Positions 41,703 to 50,416 are shown, counted from the stretch's first letter. The stretch is 50,571 bases of DNA from Bradyrhizobium cajani (GCF_009759665.1 NZ_WQNE01000043.1:1-50571); one strand, 5' to 3'. Notes: a model not told the origin generated them from the letters alone. Translations and numbers: made by a program.

Positions 41703-42910
41703 TGTTGATCCTCGATCGTTGTGAGACGATAGCCATCAGCCTTCGTCATCCATGAAAGATACACTTGCCGGCCATTGGAGACGAGCAAGGGATGGTCGGA
41801 CGTGTCGGTCGTGCTCGATATCGTCTTCGGCGGCGACCAGGTCTCGCCGTCGTCCCTGGAGATCGTCATCTGGACCGAGGTCTTCTCACCGTCGAACTCC
41901 TTCCAGACCATCACAGTTCCAGCCGGGCTTGCCAGCACGAAGGGACGCGTCGGATTGCGATCCGGCCGCCCCAGCGCCATGGGGGTAGAGAACGTGCGAC
42001 CTCCGTCGCGCGAATGCGCGTAGAACAATCCCTTCCGCGCCTTGCCGTTCGTGTACCAGGCGACGTGATAGGTCCCGTTCGGCGCCACCGTCAGGCTTGG
42101 CCCATGGTGTGGGCAGGCGTTGATCTGCCAGTCGTCATGGCTGACTCGGTGGATGTCACCCGGCGTCGAGACGTCGGCGAAGGTCATGACCGCGTGATCG
42201 CGCACGCCGCGCTCGAAGATGTTTCTGAAGATCACGGCCGGCCGCCCGGGCGCCGCGAACGCCAGCCCCAATCGGCAGCACTCGCAGGTGCCGTCACGCG
42301 CGAGACCGGCCTCGGCAAAGGTGGCGCCGCCGTCGCGAGACGAAGAAAAGAACAGCGCTGCTCCCTCGTACTTCCGTCCCGCCTCCTTCGCGGGGACACG
42401 ATTGCGCTTGTCGAGCCAGGCCGCAAAGACCGTTCCGTCCTGATCGAGCGCCAGCGCTTCAAAACGCTGGCTCTCGTTGCTCGCAGTGATGGGCTTCAGC
42501 TCCGCGAATCTCTTTCCGCCGTCGCCCGAGCGCGTGTAGAGGACCTGGCCGTTGAAGGCCTCATCCCTGAAGATCGAGAAGGCGACAGCGATGCCGCCGT
42601 TGCGGTCGACCACGATCTTCGGCCGCGCATCCGGCCCCCAGTCAAGGTTCAACCGCTTCGTCGTGACCTGAGTGGGGGCCGAGAAGCTCCGCCCCGCATC
42701 CTGCGAGCTCGCAACCGAGACTTGCCCGCCCGCCATCCAGACCAGCCACAGAGTTCCGTCCGGAGCGAATGCGGGCGTCGCCTTGGTTGCACAACGCAAC
42801 GTAGGCTCCTCGCATGCCGCTTCGGACGCATGCTGGCCGTGCATCTGTCCGTGCGCCCCGCCTTGCAGGAATGCGAGAGCGACGATCCCGAGCAAGCCAT
42901 TTCGGATCAT
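41699..42910 (-). CDS. Asp-box (sialidase-like) beta-propeller protein
   Basis: A 403-residue exported protein with five Asp-box repeats (SQDAGRSF, SGDGGKRF, SRDGGATF, SRDGGRTF, SRDDGETW) that mark a sialidase-type six-bladed propeller. The catalytic Arg/Tyr set of true sialidases is not evident. After the signal peptide comes a Met/His/Cys segment (GQMHGQHASEAACEE), and a central CECC motif; both could bind copper. A GGGAG site seven bases upstream fixes the ATG at 42910; an ATG at 42940 overlapping the TonB-receptor stop is less likely. Function in copper uptake is inferred from the operon. Confidence 0.8.
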   Translation of the reverse strand: MIRNGLLGIVALAFLQGGAHGQMHGQHASEAACEEPTLRCATKATPAFAPDGTLWLVWMAGGQVSVASSQDAGRSFSAPTQVTTKRLNLDWGPDARPKIVVDRNGGIAVAFSIFRDEAFNGQVLYTRSGDGGKRFAELKPITASNESQRFEALALDQDGTVFAAWLDKRNRVPAKEAGRKYEGAALFFSSSRDGGATFAEAGLARDGTCECCRLGLAFAAPGRPAVIFRNIFERGVRDHAVMTFADVSTPGDIHRVSHDDWQINACPHHGPSLTVAPNGTYHVAWYTNGKARKGLFYAHSRDGGRTFSTPMALGRPDRNPTRPFVLASPAGTVMVWKEFDGEKTSVQMTISRDDGETWSPPKTISSTTDTSDHPLLVSNGRQVYLSWMTKADGYRLTTIEDQQ

Positions 42911-42936
42911 GGCCTTACTCCCTTCGAGAGCCCGGA

Positions 42937-45336
42937 TCATTTGAACGCCACCTTCATACCCGCAACGAAGGTGCGCGGCGAGCCCGCATAGATCGATCCC
43001 GTCGTGTTTGCGAGCACGCTCGCAGGATTTTGAAGGCCTGCCCCCGTAACCGTGTTGGCGATGTTGTTGGCCGAAGCGACGTAGGTGCGGTCGAAGACAT
43101 TTCTGACTTCTAGAAACAGGTTCAGGGATCTGAAGGTGTCGGACACCAGATCGGTCTTGTAGTGAACATTCACGTTGACCAGCTCATAGCCGGGCGCCTT
43201 CAGCAGATTTGCGTTGTCCATGTAGAAGGAGTCCTTCCACTGCACCTCCACGAAGCCTCCGAGGCCCGTCAGCGCTCCGGCGAACTCGTCGTAGCCGATC
43301 CGGGCCGTCAACTCGTTGGGCGAGATGCCCGGGATCTTGTTGCGTGCCCGGTTGAAGCTGAACACCGCGCCATTGGTGATGTTCTCGACATATTCGGTGT
43401 AGACCTCGTCGAGATAGGTGTACGCCGCCGTGAAACGCCAGCCCGGATAGAACTTCCAGTCGGCGGCAAGCTCGATGCCCCGATGCTCCGATCGCGGCGC
43501 ATTGAAGGAATAGGTTACGCCTGCGACCGGCGTCGCCTGATTGACGATCTCGTTGCGGAAGAACTCGTAGAAGCCGGTCGCGCTGAGCTTGAGCGTGTTG
43601 TTCGGCGTCCAATCAAAACCAAGGTCGTAGCCGAGATTCTTCTGGGTCTGGAGCTGGGTATTGTTGCCCGACAAGCCCGTCGGAAGGATGAAGAGATTCG
43701 AAACCTGCGGAGTGCCGTACCCCGTGGCGACTCGCCCTCGGAATAGCCACTCATTGTTGAGGTTATAGAGAAGCGCCAACTCCGGCGCGGCATTTTGAAA
43801 CTGCCGGTCCGCCGTCGTGAGCGTGGTCGTAGTAATGCCGGTGGGTCCAGCGTATGCATACGCGGTGTTGATGCCCTTCAGGAGGGTTGTCTCCCAGCCA
43901 ATGCCAGCAACGGCCGTCAGCGACGATGTCAGCTTGAGCTCCTCCCGTGCGCGGACGCCGTAATTGGTCGTTTCGCTGTAGAGGTTGCTCGAGAGCCTGC
44001 CGAGCGTGGCATTGCCGCCCGGCATCACGTTTCGCGTGTCACTCGACGCCGTCAGCGTATTGTAGAAGGCGCCGAAGAACGCGGTGGACTCCATCCCGAG
44101 AATCTCGCCGCGCTTGGTCAGATCGCTCATGTAGTTGTACGACGGAAAATCTCCGATCGCGCTGGTCGTGCCGGTCGGCTGACTGATGTTCCTGTCGTCG
44201 AAGACGAACTGGTTGCGCCAGGTCATGGTGTTGTCGAAATCGTGCTCCCAGCGGCCGCCGGCGATGGTGCGGCGGTCGTTGCGGCCGAGCCCGGCCTGCA
44301 CGGCCGTCTCCGTGTCGGTTCCGGCGGTTGCGTTGAAGCCATTGTTGAACAGCCTGACCGTACCGCATCCGGGCGCGGCCGTGGCGCCGGTGGCACAGCC
44401 CTGCTGGAAGGGGTTTTGATAATACTGGTTCAGCGACTGCCGGATCGGCAGCCGCGTGCTGAGCTCGTTGTTGATGATCTTGACCGTGAAGCGATCGTCC
44501 GGCGTCGCCCTGAGCGTGCCGAGGAAGTTGACCGTCTGCGTGTTGAACCAACTATTGCCGATGTAGCCGTCACCCCGCACGTCGCTTGCGAACAGCGAGC
44601 CCTCGAAATTCCCGACCTTCTTGCCGGCCGCCAGGTAATTGTTGAGATAGCCGTAGCTGCCCCCGTCGACGCCATATTCGACGCCGTCGATCGTGCCGCC
44701 CGGCCGTGTCCGGAAATTGAGCGCGCCGCCAGTCGCGTAATTGCCGTAGAGCGCCGACGAAGGGCCGCGGATCACGTCGATCGCGCCATAGGCGTGTGGA
44801 TCGATCAGGTCGCTCCGCGACAGGCCGTCGGGCTGCGTCACCGGAAAGCCGTCCTCGAAGATCACGAGATTGCGGATGCCGAAGCCGTTGCGGGCGTTGG
44901 AGCCGCGAATCGAGATACCGAAATCGCGGGGGCCATTCCCCTGCTTGACCGAAATGCCCGGGCTGTCCCGCAAGACGTCGCTGACGGAAAACGACGGGCG
45001 GTTGTCGAACTGACTACGATCGATGGTCGTCGCGGTCTGGCCGGCCGGCGAACGATTGAGGCCATCTCGCACCGCGCCGGCGGTCGCCGTCTGGTTTTGG
45101 GCCGGGGCCCTGTCGGTCGCGTTCGGCGCAACGGGTCTCGCTGCGCGGCCTGCCGAAGCAGAGCGCAGTCGCGATGGCCGGGTTACCGGTTTGGGACGGG
45201 CGGCCTGCGGCGCCTCGACAGTCACTGGGGGAAGCGCCTCCTGGGCGGCCTGGGCGAGCGCGTCTGAGCTGATCGAGGACAGCACGCCACAAAGCACAGG
45301 CAAGCTCGCGCTGCCGATCGCACGAATGCGTAACAT
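42937..45336 (-). CDS. pcuB: TonB-dependent outer-membrane receptor (PcuB-like)
   Basis: A 799-residue receptor. Signal peptide (MLRIRAIGSASLPVL... ending ALAQA), a Pro/Arg-rich linker, a plug domain at about 100-230 (SVSDVLRDSPGISVKQGNGP, IRGSNARNGFG, DVIRGPSSALYGNYATGG), and a 22-strand barrel ending in the aromatic FVAGMKVAFK. The ATG at 45336 has an AGGA site nine bases upstream; longer starts are possible. In this operon the likely cargo is a copper chelate. Confidence 0.87.
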   Translation of the reverse strand: MLRIRAIGSASLPVLCGVLSSISSDALAQAAQEALPPVTVEAPQAARPKPVTRPSRLRSASAGRAARPVAPNATDRAPAQNQTATAGAVRDGLNRSPAGQTATTIDRSQFDNRPSFSVSDVLRDSPGISVKQGNGPRDFGISIRGSNARNGFGIRNLVIFEDGFPVTQPDGLSRSDLIDPHAYGAIDVIRGPSSALYGNYATGGALNFRTRPGGTIDGVEYGVDGGSYGYLNNYLAAGKKVGNFEGSLFASDVRGDGYIGNSWFNTQTVNFLGTLRATPDDRFTVKIINNELSTRLPIRQSLNQYYQNPFQQGCATGATAAPGCGTVRLFNNGFNATAGTDTETAVQAGLGRNDRRTIAGGRWEHDFDNTMTWRNQFVFDDRNISQPTGTTSAIGDFPSYNYMSDLTKRGEILGMESTAFFGAFYNTLTASSDTRNVMPGGNATLGRLSSNLYSETTNYGVRAREELKLTSSLTAVAGIGWETTLLKGINTAYAYAGPTGITTTTLTTADRQFQNAAPELALLYNLNNEWLFRGRVATGYGTPQVSNLFILPTGLSGNNTQLQTQKNLGYDLGFDWTPNNTLKLSATGFYEFFRNEIVNQATPVAGVTYSFNAPRSEHRGIELAADWKFYPGWRFTAAYTYLDEVYTEYVENITNGAVFSFNRARNKIPGISPNELTARIGYDEFAGALTGLGGFVEVQWKDSFYMDNANLLKAPGYELVNVNVHYKTDLVSDTFRSLNLFLEVRNVFDRTYVASANNIANTVTGAGLQNPASVLANTTGSIYAGSPRTFVAGMKVAFK

Positions 45337-45431
45337 CTCTTGAATTCCTGACATCCGGCGCATCGGCCGGTCCATTAAGCACGCCACCGGCGCGGCAACG
45401 TGGCGCGCCAATGGTTCGGTTCGTCGCTACG

Positions 45432-45818
45432 TCAGGAAAAGCGTGGAGGTGCGCGCGCCTGGGCGCCTTGGCCTCTATGGGCGGAGACAGTGGAGGTATC
45501 CGCGTCGCGCCACACCATGCGCTCGGCGAGGCGGACGGGAATGGCGAATGCGACCTGCGGCGGCGAATCGAGTGACGCGTTCGCTTGCGCCAGGCAACAC
45601 AGAGCGCAGGCGCCGGCATGCGCGATCGGTGCGCCGGTCTGATCGTTCAGGCCGCCCTGCTCGCTCGCGCTGTGACAAATCACGCCGGTGGACAGCGGAT
45701 CGGCAACGGCCTGCCCGGCGGCCCAGCACGCGGCAATCGGCGCCAGCACCTGCATGACCAGGGCGAGCAGGACAACGGGTAGGAATTTTTGCAGCCGTGC
45801 GCGCATCCGCCGAGCCAT
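45432..45818 (-). CDS. pcuA: Small exported DUF2946-like protein (PcuA-like)
   Basis: A 128-residue protein with a signal peptide (FLPVVLLALVMQVLAPIAA) and a metal-ligand-rich segment: Cys48-His49, His67, Cys71, Cys74 and Cys75 (ACALCCLA). DUF2946 proteins often accompany copper genes. It is the first gene of the copper operon, in the place of pcuA; that equivalence is positional inference. The gap to the receptor gene is 95 bases. Confidence 0.75.
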   Translation of the reverse strand: MARRMRARLQKFLPVVLLALVMQVLAPIAACWAAGQAVADPLSTGVICHSASEQGGLNDQTGAPIAHAGACALCCLAQANASLDSPPQVAFAIPVRLAERMVWRDADTSTVSAHRGQGAQARAPPRFS

Positions 45819-45945
45819 TCGTTCGCCTGCTAACTAACCACCGCCTCGCCCCTAAGTCGAGGTCAGTTCCGCCGCCGTCTTGGCCCAGCGCAAAGTTCTC
45901 GAAAATTGTCGTCGGGGCACGCTACCGCGGACGGAGGGCCGGCAT

Positions 45946-45959
45946 TTGAGACAAATCAA
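45946..45959. promoter_or_regulatory. FixK/FNR-type box
   Basis: TTGAGACAAATCAA fits the FixK2 consensus TTG(A/C)-N6-(T/G)CAA, with one mismatch to the strict FNR palindrome. It is 128 bases upstream of the copper operon and also upstream of the globin. A start 41.5 bases away on the + strand would have CTTATG as -10 (45983-45988), better than the - strand option. Confidence 0.55.
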
Positions 45960-45988
45960 ACACCCCCACCGTCCACAGATTTCTTATG

Positions 45989-46013
45989 TTTGTCATATAC
46001 TTATATGGTCAAA
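45989..46013. promoter_or_regulatory. Imperfect inverted repeat, operator candidate
   Basis: CATATA (45994-45999), two bases, TATATG (46002-46007), flanked by outer TTTG (45989-45992) and CAAA (46010-46013). The arms are ten bases with a one-base offset, as in dimeric repressor sites. Confidence 0.4.
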
Positions 46014-46236
46014 AGCCCGATCATTTCGTCAGCTGCTCGAATTTTGAACATTCGTTGCTGAAAATGATGACAAGTGAGAAAAGTTGATCTAGCATCCCTC
46101 TCGCTCAGGCAGGCCGCGAGGTCGAAGTCTGGTGGTCCAAGTCTCGGGAGGAGCCCCTGGCGCGCAAAACGCAGCGTCGCCCCGTCAATCAAGAGCAAAT
46201 CTTAGAATCGGGGATAATAGGGTCGACACAATTTTC

Positions 46237-46265
46237 GAGCGGGGCCAGGGCCCCGCTCTTTTTTT
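46237..46265 (+). terminator. Strong intrinsic terminator upstream of the globin gene
   Basis: GAGCGGGGC (46237-46245) pairs with GCCCCGCTC (46250-46258) followed by seven T. It ends some 6 to 18 bases before the globin start, so it would either end a separate upstream RNA or attenuate the globin transcript. Confidence 0.85.
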
Positions 46266-46283
46266 GCCTGCATGGCTTCGCCG

Positions 46284-46688
46284 ATGAACGATCCCTCTCA
46301 TGCGATCGAACGGAGCTTTGAGCTCGCGGCCTCGCGCTGCGCCGATCTCGCGCCCCTCGTCTACCAACGTCTGACCGAAGAGCATCCGGAAACGCGGACG
46401 ATGTTCCGCTCAAAGGGCAGCGAGCTCGTGAAGGGGTCGATGCTCGCGCTGACGATCGAGGCGATTCTCGACTTCGCGGGTGAGCGTCGCGGGCATTTCC
46501 GGCTGATCGCCTGCGAGGTCGCCTCGCACGATGGCTATGGCACGCCGCGTGAGCTGTTCATCGCGTTCTTCGCCATCATCAGGGATACGCTGCGCGACCT
46601 GCTCGGCGGGGAATGGTCGCCGGACATCGCGCGAGCCTGGGACCAACTCCTGGTCGAGATCGAGGCGTTCGCCGCCATTCCGGCCTGA
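46284..46688 (+). CDS. Single-domain bacterial globin-like protein
   Basis: A 134-residue haemoglobin-like protein (138 if the ATG at 46272 is used). It follows the flavohaemoglobin globin-domain layout: VYQRLTEEHPETRTMF (CD corner Phe), then the proximal histidine region ASHDGYGTP (the counterpart of HASLGI in FHP), and a C-terminal helix DIARAWDQLLVEIEAF. There is no reductase domain. No strong ribosome-binding site is visible for either start. Roles in NO or O2 handling are plausible given the upstream FixK-type box; this is inference. Confidence 0.7.
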   Translation: MNDPSHAIERSFELAASRCADLAPLVYQRLTEEHPETRTMFRSKGSELVKGSMLALTIEAILDFAGERRGHFRLIACEVASHDGYGTPRELFIAFFAIIRDTLRDLLGGEWSPDIARAWDQLLVEIEAFAAIPA

Positions 46689-46728
46689 TGCTTTGCGCTG
46701 CACCAACGGTGCCTGCGGCGATCTCGCG

Positions 46729-46794
46729 ATTGATTGCAGATTGAGTGGCATCAACTCTTGTGAGAGACTTTCGGACATCGGTAGCGCAATCAAT
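46729..46794. promoter_or_regulatory. Widely spaced inverted repeat before the ribose-type importer
   Basis: ATTGATTGC (46729-46737) and GCAATCAAT (46786-46794) are perfect inverted copies 48 bases apart in the gap before the binding-protein gene. They could be two half-sites or two contacts of a looping regulator. Confidence 0.35.
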
Positions 46795-46828
46795 GACGCG
46801 CCGACGATAGAATATATGGGAGCGAGCG

Positions 46829-47851
46829 ATGTCCGGGACGAAAGATTTCTCGACGACCAGGCGCGATCTTCTTCAGGCGGCAGCGACCGCCGGCGCCGCG
46901 ACTGCCATCCTCGGCAGCATGGGCATAAACCCAGCACTTGCAGCCGAAGTCGGACGAAGCGAGAAGCCGCTGAAGGCGGCCTTCTCCAATGCGGGTCTCC
47001 AGGCCACCTGGTGCGCGCAGGGCAAGCAGGCCGCGGAATTCTGGGGCAAGCTGTTCAACGTCGAAGTGACCTGGTTCGATGGCCAGCTCGACGCCGTGAA
47101 GCAGCGCGCGGCGATCGACAACATGGCCTCGCAGAAATGGGACTTCGTCGCGATCCAGGCCTTCGGCATCGGCACCCTCACCCAGCCCGTGCAGAAGATG
47201 ATCGACGCCGGCACGCCCGTGATCGACATGGACACGCTGATCGCGCCGCTCGACCAGATCAACGTCCACTCCTTCCTCGCCCCCGACAACGAGTTCATGG
47301 GCGCCTCGGTGACGCAGGCGCTGTGCAACGCCATGGGTGGCAAGGGCAAGATCATCATGACGCAAGGCGCGCTCGGCCACACCGGCGCGCAGGGCCGTGC
47401 CAAGGGCTTCAACTCGGTGGTCAAGCAATTCCCGAACATCGAGGTGCTCGACACCCAGCCGGCCGACTGGGACGTGTCGAAGACCGCCCGCCTCTGGGAG
47501 ACGTATCTCACCAAGTATCCGCAGATCGACGCGGCATTCTTCCACAATGACGACATGGCGCTCGCCGCCGCCAACATCATGAAGGCGCGCAATCGCACCA
47601 ACATCCTGATCGGCGGTGTCGATGCCATGCCGCCGGCGATCCAGGCGGTGAGCGAAGGCCGCATGTTCGCGACCGTCCGCAATCCGTCCTGCCGCATCCA
47701 CGGCGGCGCGATCATCGCGGGCGTGTCCGCCGTGGTCGGCGGCGAGAAGAGCGGACAGGGCATTCCCAAGAACGTCGTCACCGACGGTCCGGTCGTGACC
47801 AAGGCCAACGCCGCCGGCATGCAGTGGATGCAGGATCACTTCCTGATCTGA
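46829..47851 (+). CDS. Ribose-type sugar ABC transporter substrate-binding protein
   Basis: A 340-residue periplasmic-binding protein of the RbsB class (type 1 fold). The signal is of twin-arginine type (TTRRDLLQAAATAG, Arg11-Arg12), suggesting Tat export. Two Rossmann-like lobes follow (LKAAFSNAGLQATW; IDAAFFHNDDMALAA; ILIGGVDAMPPA). A GGGAG site six bases upstream supports the ATG at 46829. It heads the binding protein-ATPase-permease unit. The sugar or polyol is not evident. Confidence 0.9.
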   Translation: MSGTKDFSTTRRDLLQAAATAGAATAILGSMGINPALAAEVGRSEKPLKAAFSNAGLQATWCAQGKQAAEFWGKLFNVEVTWFDGQLDAVKQRAAIDNMASQKWDFVAIQAFGIGTLTQPVQKMIDAGTPVIDMDTLIAPLDQINVHSFLAPDNEFMGASVTQALCNAMGGKGKIIMTQGALGHTGAQGRAKGFNSVVKQFPNIEVLDTQPADWDVSKTARLWETYLTKYPQIDAAFFHNDDMALAAANIMKARNRTNILIGGVDAMPPAIQAVSEGRMFATVRNPSCRIHGGAIIAGVSAVVGGEKSGQGIPKNVVTDGPVVTKANAAGMQWMQDHFLI

Positions 47852-47872
47852 GCCTCCAAGATCTGATCTGCC

Positions 47873-49375
47873 ATGCCTGCGGGACATCAGCCCATCCTGG
47901 AGCTCCAGGGCATCACGAAGAGCTTCGGCGGCGTCGAAGCGCTTCGTGGTGTCGACTTCGCGCTTCTTCCCGGCGAGATCCATGGTCTCGTCGGTGAGAA
48001 CGGCGCCGGAAAAAGCACGCTGATGAAGATCATCGCCGGCGTGCACACCGAGTTCTCCGGGCGCTTCCTGGTCGACGGGACGGAGACGCATTTCCGCTCG
48101 GCCCGCGATGCGCACGCGGCCGGCATCGCCATGGTGCACCAGGAGCTCAGCGTCGCGCCGGACCTGACCGTCGCTGAGAACGTCTTCCTCGGCAACCAGC
48201 CGACCAACGCCCTTGGCCTCGTGCAATGGCGGCGGATGGCGCGCGAGGCCGGCGAGCAGCTCGCCCGCTTCGGCATCGACGTCGATCCGATGTCGCGGCT
48301 CGGCGATCTTCCGATCGGGCTGCAGCAGCTCATCGAGATCGCCCGGGTGCTGTTCTCGGGCGCGCGCATCGTCATCCTGGACGAGCCGACCTCCGCCCTC
48401 TCCCCGCCGGAGGTCGAGCGGCTGTTTGCAACGCTGCGACGCTTACGGGAGGAAGGCACTGCCATCGTCTTCATCTCGCATTTCATCGAGGACATTCTTC
48501 GCGTGTCCGACACGGTCACCGTGTTCCGCAACGGGCGGAAGGTTGCCGAAACAGCAAGCGCGGCGACCAGCAAGGGCGCACTGATCGAAGCGATGATCGG
48601 CCGCGGCGGCGAGGCCCTCGAGCACAGCTACACCGACGACCTGATGCTGCCGCGGCCGAGCGCCAGCTCGGTGATCCTGAAGGTCGACCAGTTGTCGCTG
48701 GCCCGCAGCCTGAAGGACGTTTCCTTCGAGGCGCGCGCCGGCGAGGTGCTCGGCATCTACGGCTTCATGGGCTGCGGCCAGCAGGAGCTGTCGCGCATCC
48801 TCTTCGGCAAGCTGAAGCCTGATGGCGGCACCCTCGCCGTCGAGGGTACGCCAAAAACCTTCGCCAGCACGGCGGCGGCGCGGCGCGCCGGCGTGGCGCT
48901 GGTGCCGGAGAGCCGGCGCGACATGCTGTTTCACCAGGAGCCGGTCTACAAGAACATCTCGATCAGCATTCTCGACCGCATCGCAGCGCTGCTGCTCAAG
49001 CCGGCGCAGGAGCGCGACATCGCGCAGCGCCAGGTCGAGCAGCTGCAGATCAGGCCGCCGGTGGTCGGCCTCGATCTCGGCATGCTCTCCGGCGGCAACC
49101 AGCAGAAGGTCGCGCTGGCAAAGTGGCTGACCTACCCGCCCAAGCTCCTCGTCCTTTGCGAGCCGACCCGCGGCATGGATGTCGGGGCCAAGAACGACGT
49201 CATCAACATCGTCCGCGACCTCCGCGACCGGGGGCTCGCGATCATCGTGCTGTCGACCGAGCCGGAAACGGTGCTGTCGCTGGCCGACCGCATCCTCGTG
49301 CTCAAGCGCGGCGCGTTGGTGCGGGAATTCAAGAGCGAGCCGGTCAGCAAGGACCGCCTGCTGCAAGCGGCGTGA
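47873..49375 (+). CDS. Ribose-type sugar ABC transporter ATP-binding protein
   Basis: A 500-residue tandem ATPase of the RbsA/XylG/MglA class. The first domain has Walker A GENGAGKST (41-49), IGLQQLIEIARVL and VILDEPTSALSPPEVE. The second domain is degenerate at Walker A (YGFMGCGQQE) but keeps LSGGNQQK, as usual for this class. It starts 21 bases after the binding-protein gene and ends 12 bases before the permease gene. Confidence 0.92.
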   Translation: MPAGHQPILELQGITKSFGGVEALRGVDFALLPGEIHGLVGENGAGKSTLMKIIAGVHTEFSGRFLVDGTETHFRSARDAHAAGIAMVHQELSVAPDLTVAENVFLGNQPTNALGLVQWRRMAREAGEQLARFGIDVDPMSRLGDLPIGLQQLIEIARVLFSGARIVILDEPTSALSPPEVERLFATLRRLREEGTAIVFISHFIEDILRVSDTVTVFRNGRKVAETASAATSKGALIEAMIGRGGEALEHSYTDDLMLPRPSASSVILKVDQLSLARSLKDVSFEARAGEVLGIYGFMGCGQQELSRILFGKLKPDGGTLAVEGTPKTFASTAAARRAGVALVPESRRDMLFHQEPVYKNISISILDRIAALLLKPAQERDIAQRQVEQLQIRPPVVGLDLGMLSGGNQQKVALAKWLTYPPKLLVLCEPTRGMDVGAKNDVINIVRDLRDRGLAIIVLSTEPETVLSLADRILVLKRGALVREFKSEPVSKDRLLQAA

Positions 49376-49387
49376 CGGAGAACCACC

Positions 49388-50416
49388 ATGGCGAGCAGTG
49401 AAACGGTTCCAGCGACGGGTGCGCGGACGCGAGGTCTTGCGCCCTTCCTGCGCTCGCAGATGCGCAACATCGCGCCATTCCTGACGCTGATCTTCCTCTC
49501 CGCCTTCTTCGCCCTCGCCAGTCCCTCCTTCGCGACGCTCGACAATCTCGGCAACATCCTGACGCAAGTGTCGGTCACCGGCATCATCGCGGTCGGCCTC
49601 ACCTTCGTGATCCTCTGCGCCGAGATCGACCTGTCGATCGCCAGCATCGCCAACGTCACCGGCATCGCGGTCGCCTACTTCACGCTCCAGGAATCCTACG
49701 TCAACATCGCCAACATTCCCCTGCCGGGCGCGGTCGCCATCATCCTGTCGATCCTGCTCTGTGCGCTGCTCGGCCTCGTCAACGCGCTGGGGCTGACCGT
49801 GATCGGCATCCCCTCCTTCATCATGACCTTGGCGATGATGCAGATCGCGGCCGGCATCTCGGCGCTGCTGGTGCGCGGCCAGATCGCCTACAAGGTGCCG
49901 AGCCTGATCACGACGCTCGGCTCGGGCTCGATCGGCGGCATCCCCTGGATCGTCATCGTCGCCGCGATCATGCTGCTCGGCGGCCATCTGGTGCTGACCT
50001 ATACGCGCTTCGGCCGCTACGTCTACATGGTCGGGGGCAATCGCGAGGCGGCCGAATATTCCGGCCTCAACGTCAAGCTCATCCTCGGCGCGGTCATGGT
50101 GATCTCGGCGGTGTGCTCCGGCATCGGCGGCATGCTCGGCGTCGCCCATTTCGGCAGCGCGCAGCAGAACGAGTTCGACACCTACCTCCTCGACTCCATC
50201 GCCGCCGTCGTGGTCGGCGGCACCAGCCTGTTCGGCGGCCGCGGCGGCATCGGCAACACCATCGTCGGCCTGTTCGTGCTCGGCGTCCTCAACAACGGCC
50301 TCGACCACGTCAACATCGACAGTTTCCTGAAGATCCTGATCCGCGGCCTGATCCTGCTGGCGGCGCTGGTCATCAACGTCTACGCGCAGCGGCTGCGGGA
50401 AAAAGCGGCGGAGTAG
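49388..50416 (+). CDS. Ribose-type sugar ABC transporter permease
   Basis: A 342-residue RbsC-class permease with about ten helices. Family segments include GLTFVILCAEIDLSIASIAN, GGNREAAEYSGLNV and GGTSLFGGRGGIGNT. Length is normal. It completes the importer with the two genes upstream. A catabolic enzyme would be expected downstream, but an insertion sequence begins about 50 bases further on. Confidence 0.92.
   Translation: MASSETVPATGARTRGLAPFLRSQMRNIAPFLTLIFLSAFFALASPSFATLDNLGNILTQVSVTGIIAVGLTFVILCAEIDLSIASIANVTGIAVAYFTLQESYVNIANIPLPGAVAIILSILLCALLGLVNALGLTVIGIPSFIMTLAMMQIAAGISALLVRGQIAYKVPSLITTLGSGSIGGIPWIVIVAAIMLLGGHLVLTYTRFGRYVYMVGGNREAAEYSGLNVKLILGAVMVISAVCSGIGGMLGVAHFGSAQQNEFDTYLLDSIAAVVVGGTSLFGGRGGIGNTIVGLFVLGVLNNGLDHVNIDSFLKILIRGLILLAALVINVYAQRLREKAAE

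Larger units (their letters stand above)
45819..46271. other. Regulatory region between copper operon and globin
   Basis: No convincing protein gene lies in these 453 bases. They hold a FixK-type box (45946-45959), an imperfect inverted repeat (45989-46013), and a strong + strand terminator (46237-46265) with no annotated gene before it, so a + strand small RNA or a leader is possible. Confidence 0.5.

Noticed and set aside
46001..46198. 65-codon - strand frame upstream of the copper operon
   Set aside because: No recognisable domain, no good start signal, and it lies over the regulatory repeat.
46074..46205. GTG-started 43-codon + strand frame (RKVDLASLSL start) in the copper-globin gap
   Set aside because: The first ten residues faintly recall H-NS-like starts, but the rest shows no domain and there is no ribosome-binding site; kept only as part of the possible RNA region.
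48443..50308. Long - strand frame of 621 codons across the importer genes
   Set aside because: Asp/Glu/His-rich shadow of the ATPase and permease genes.
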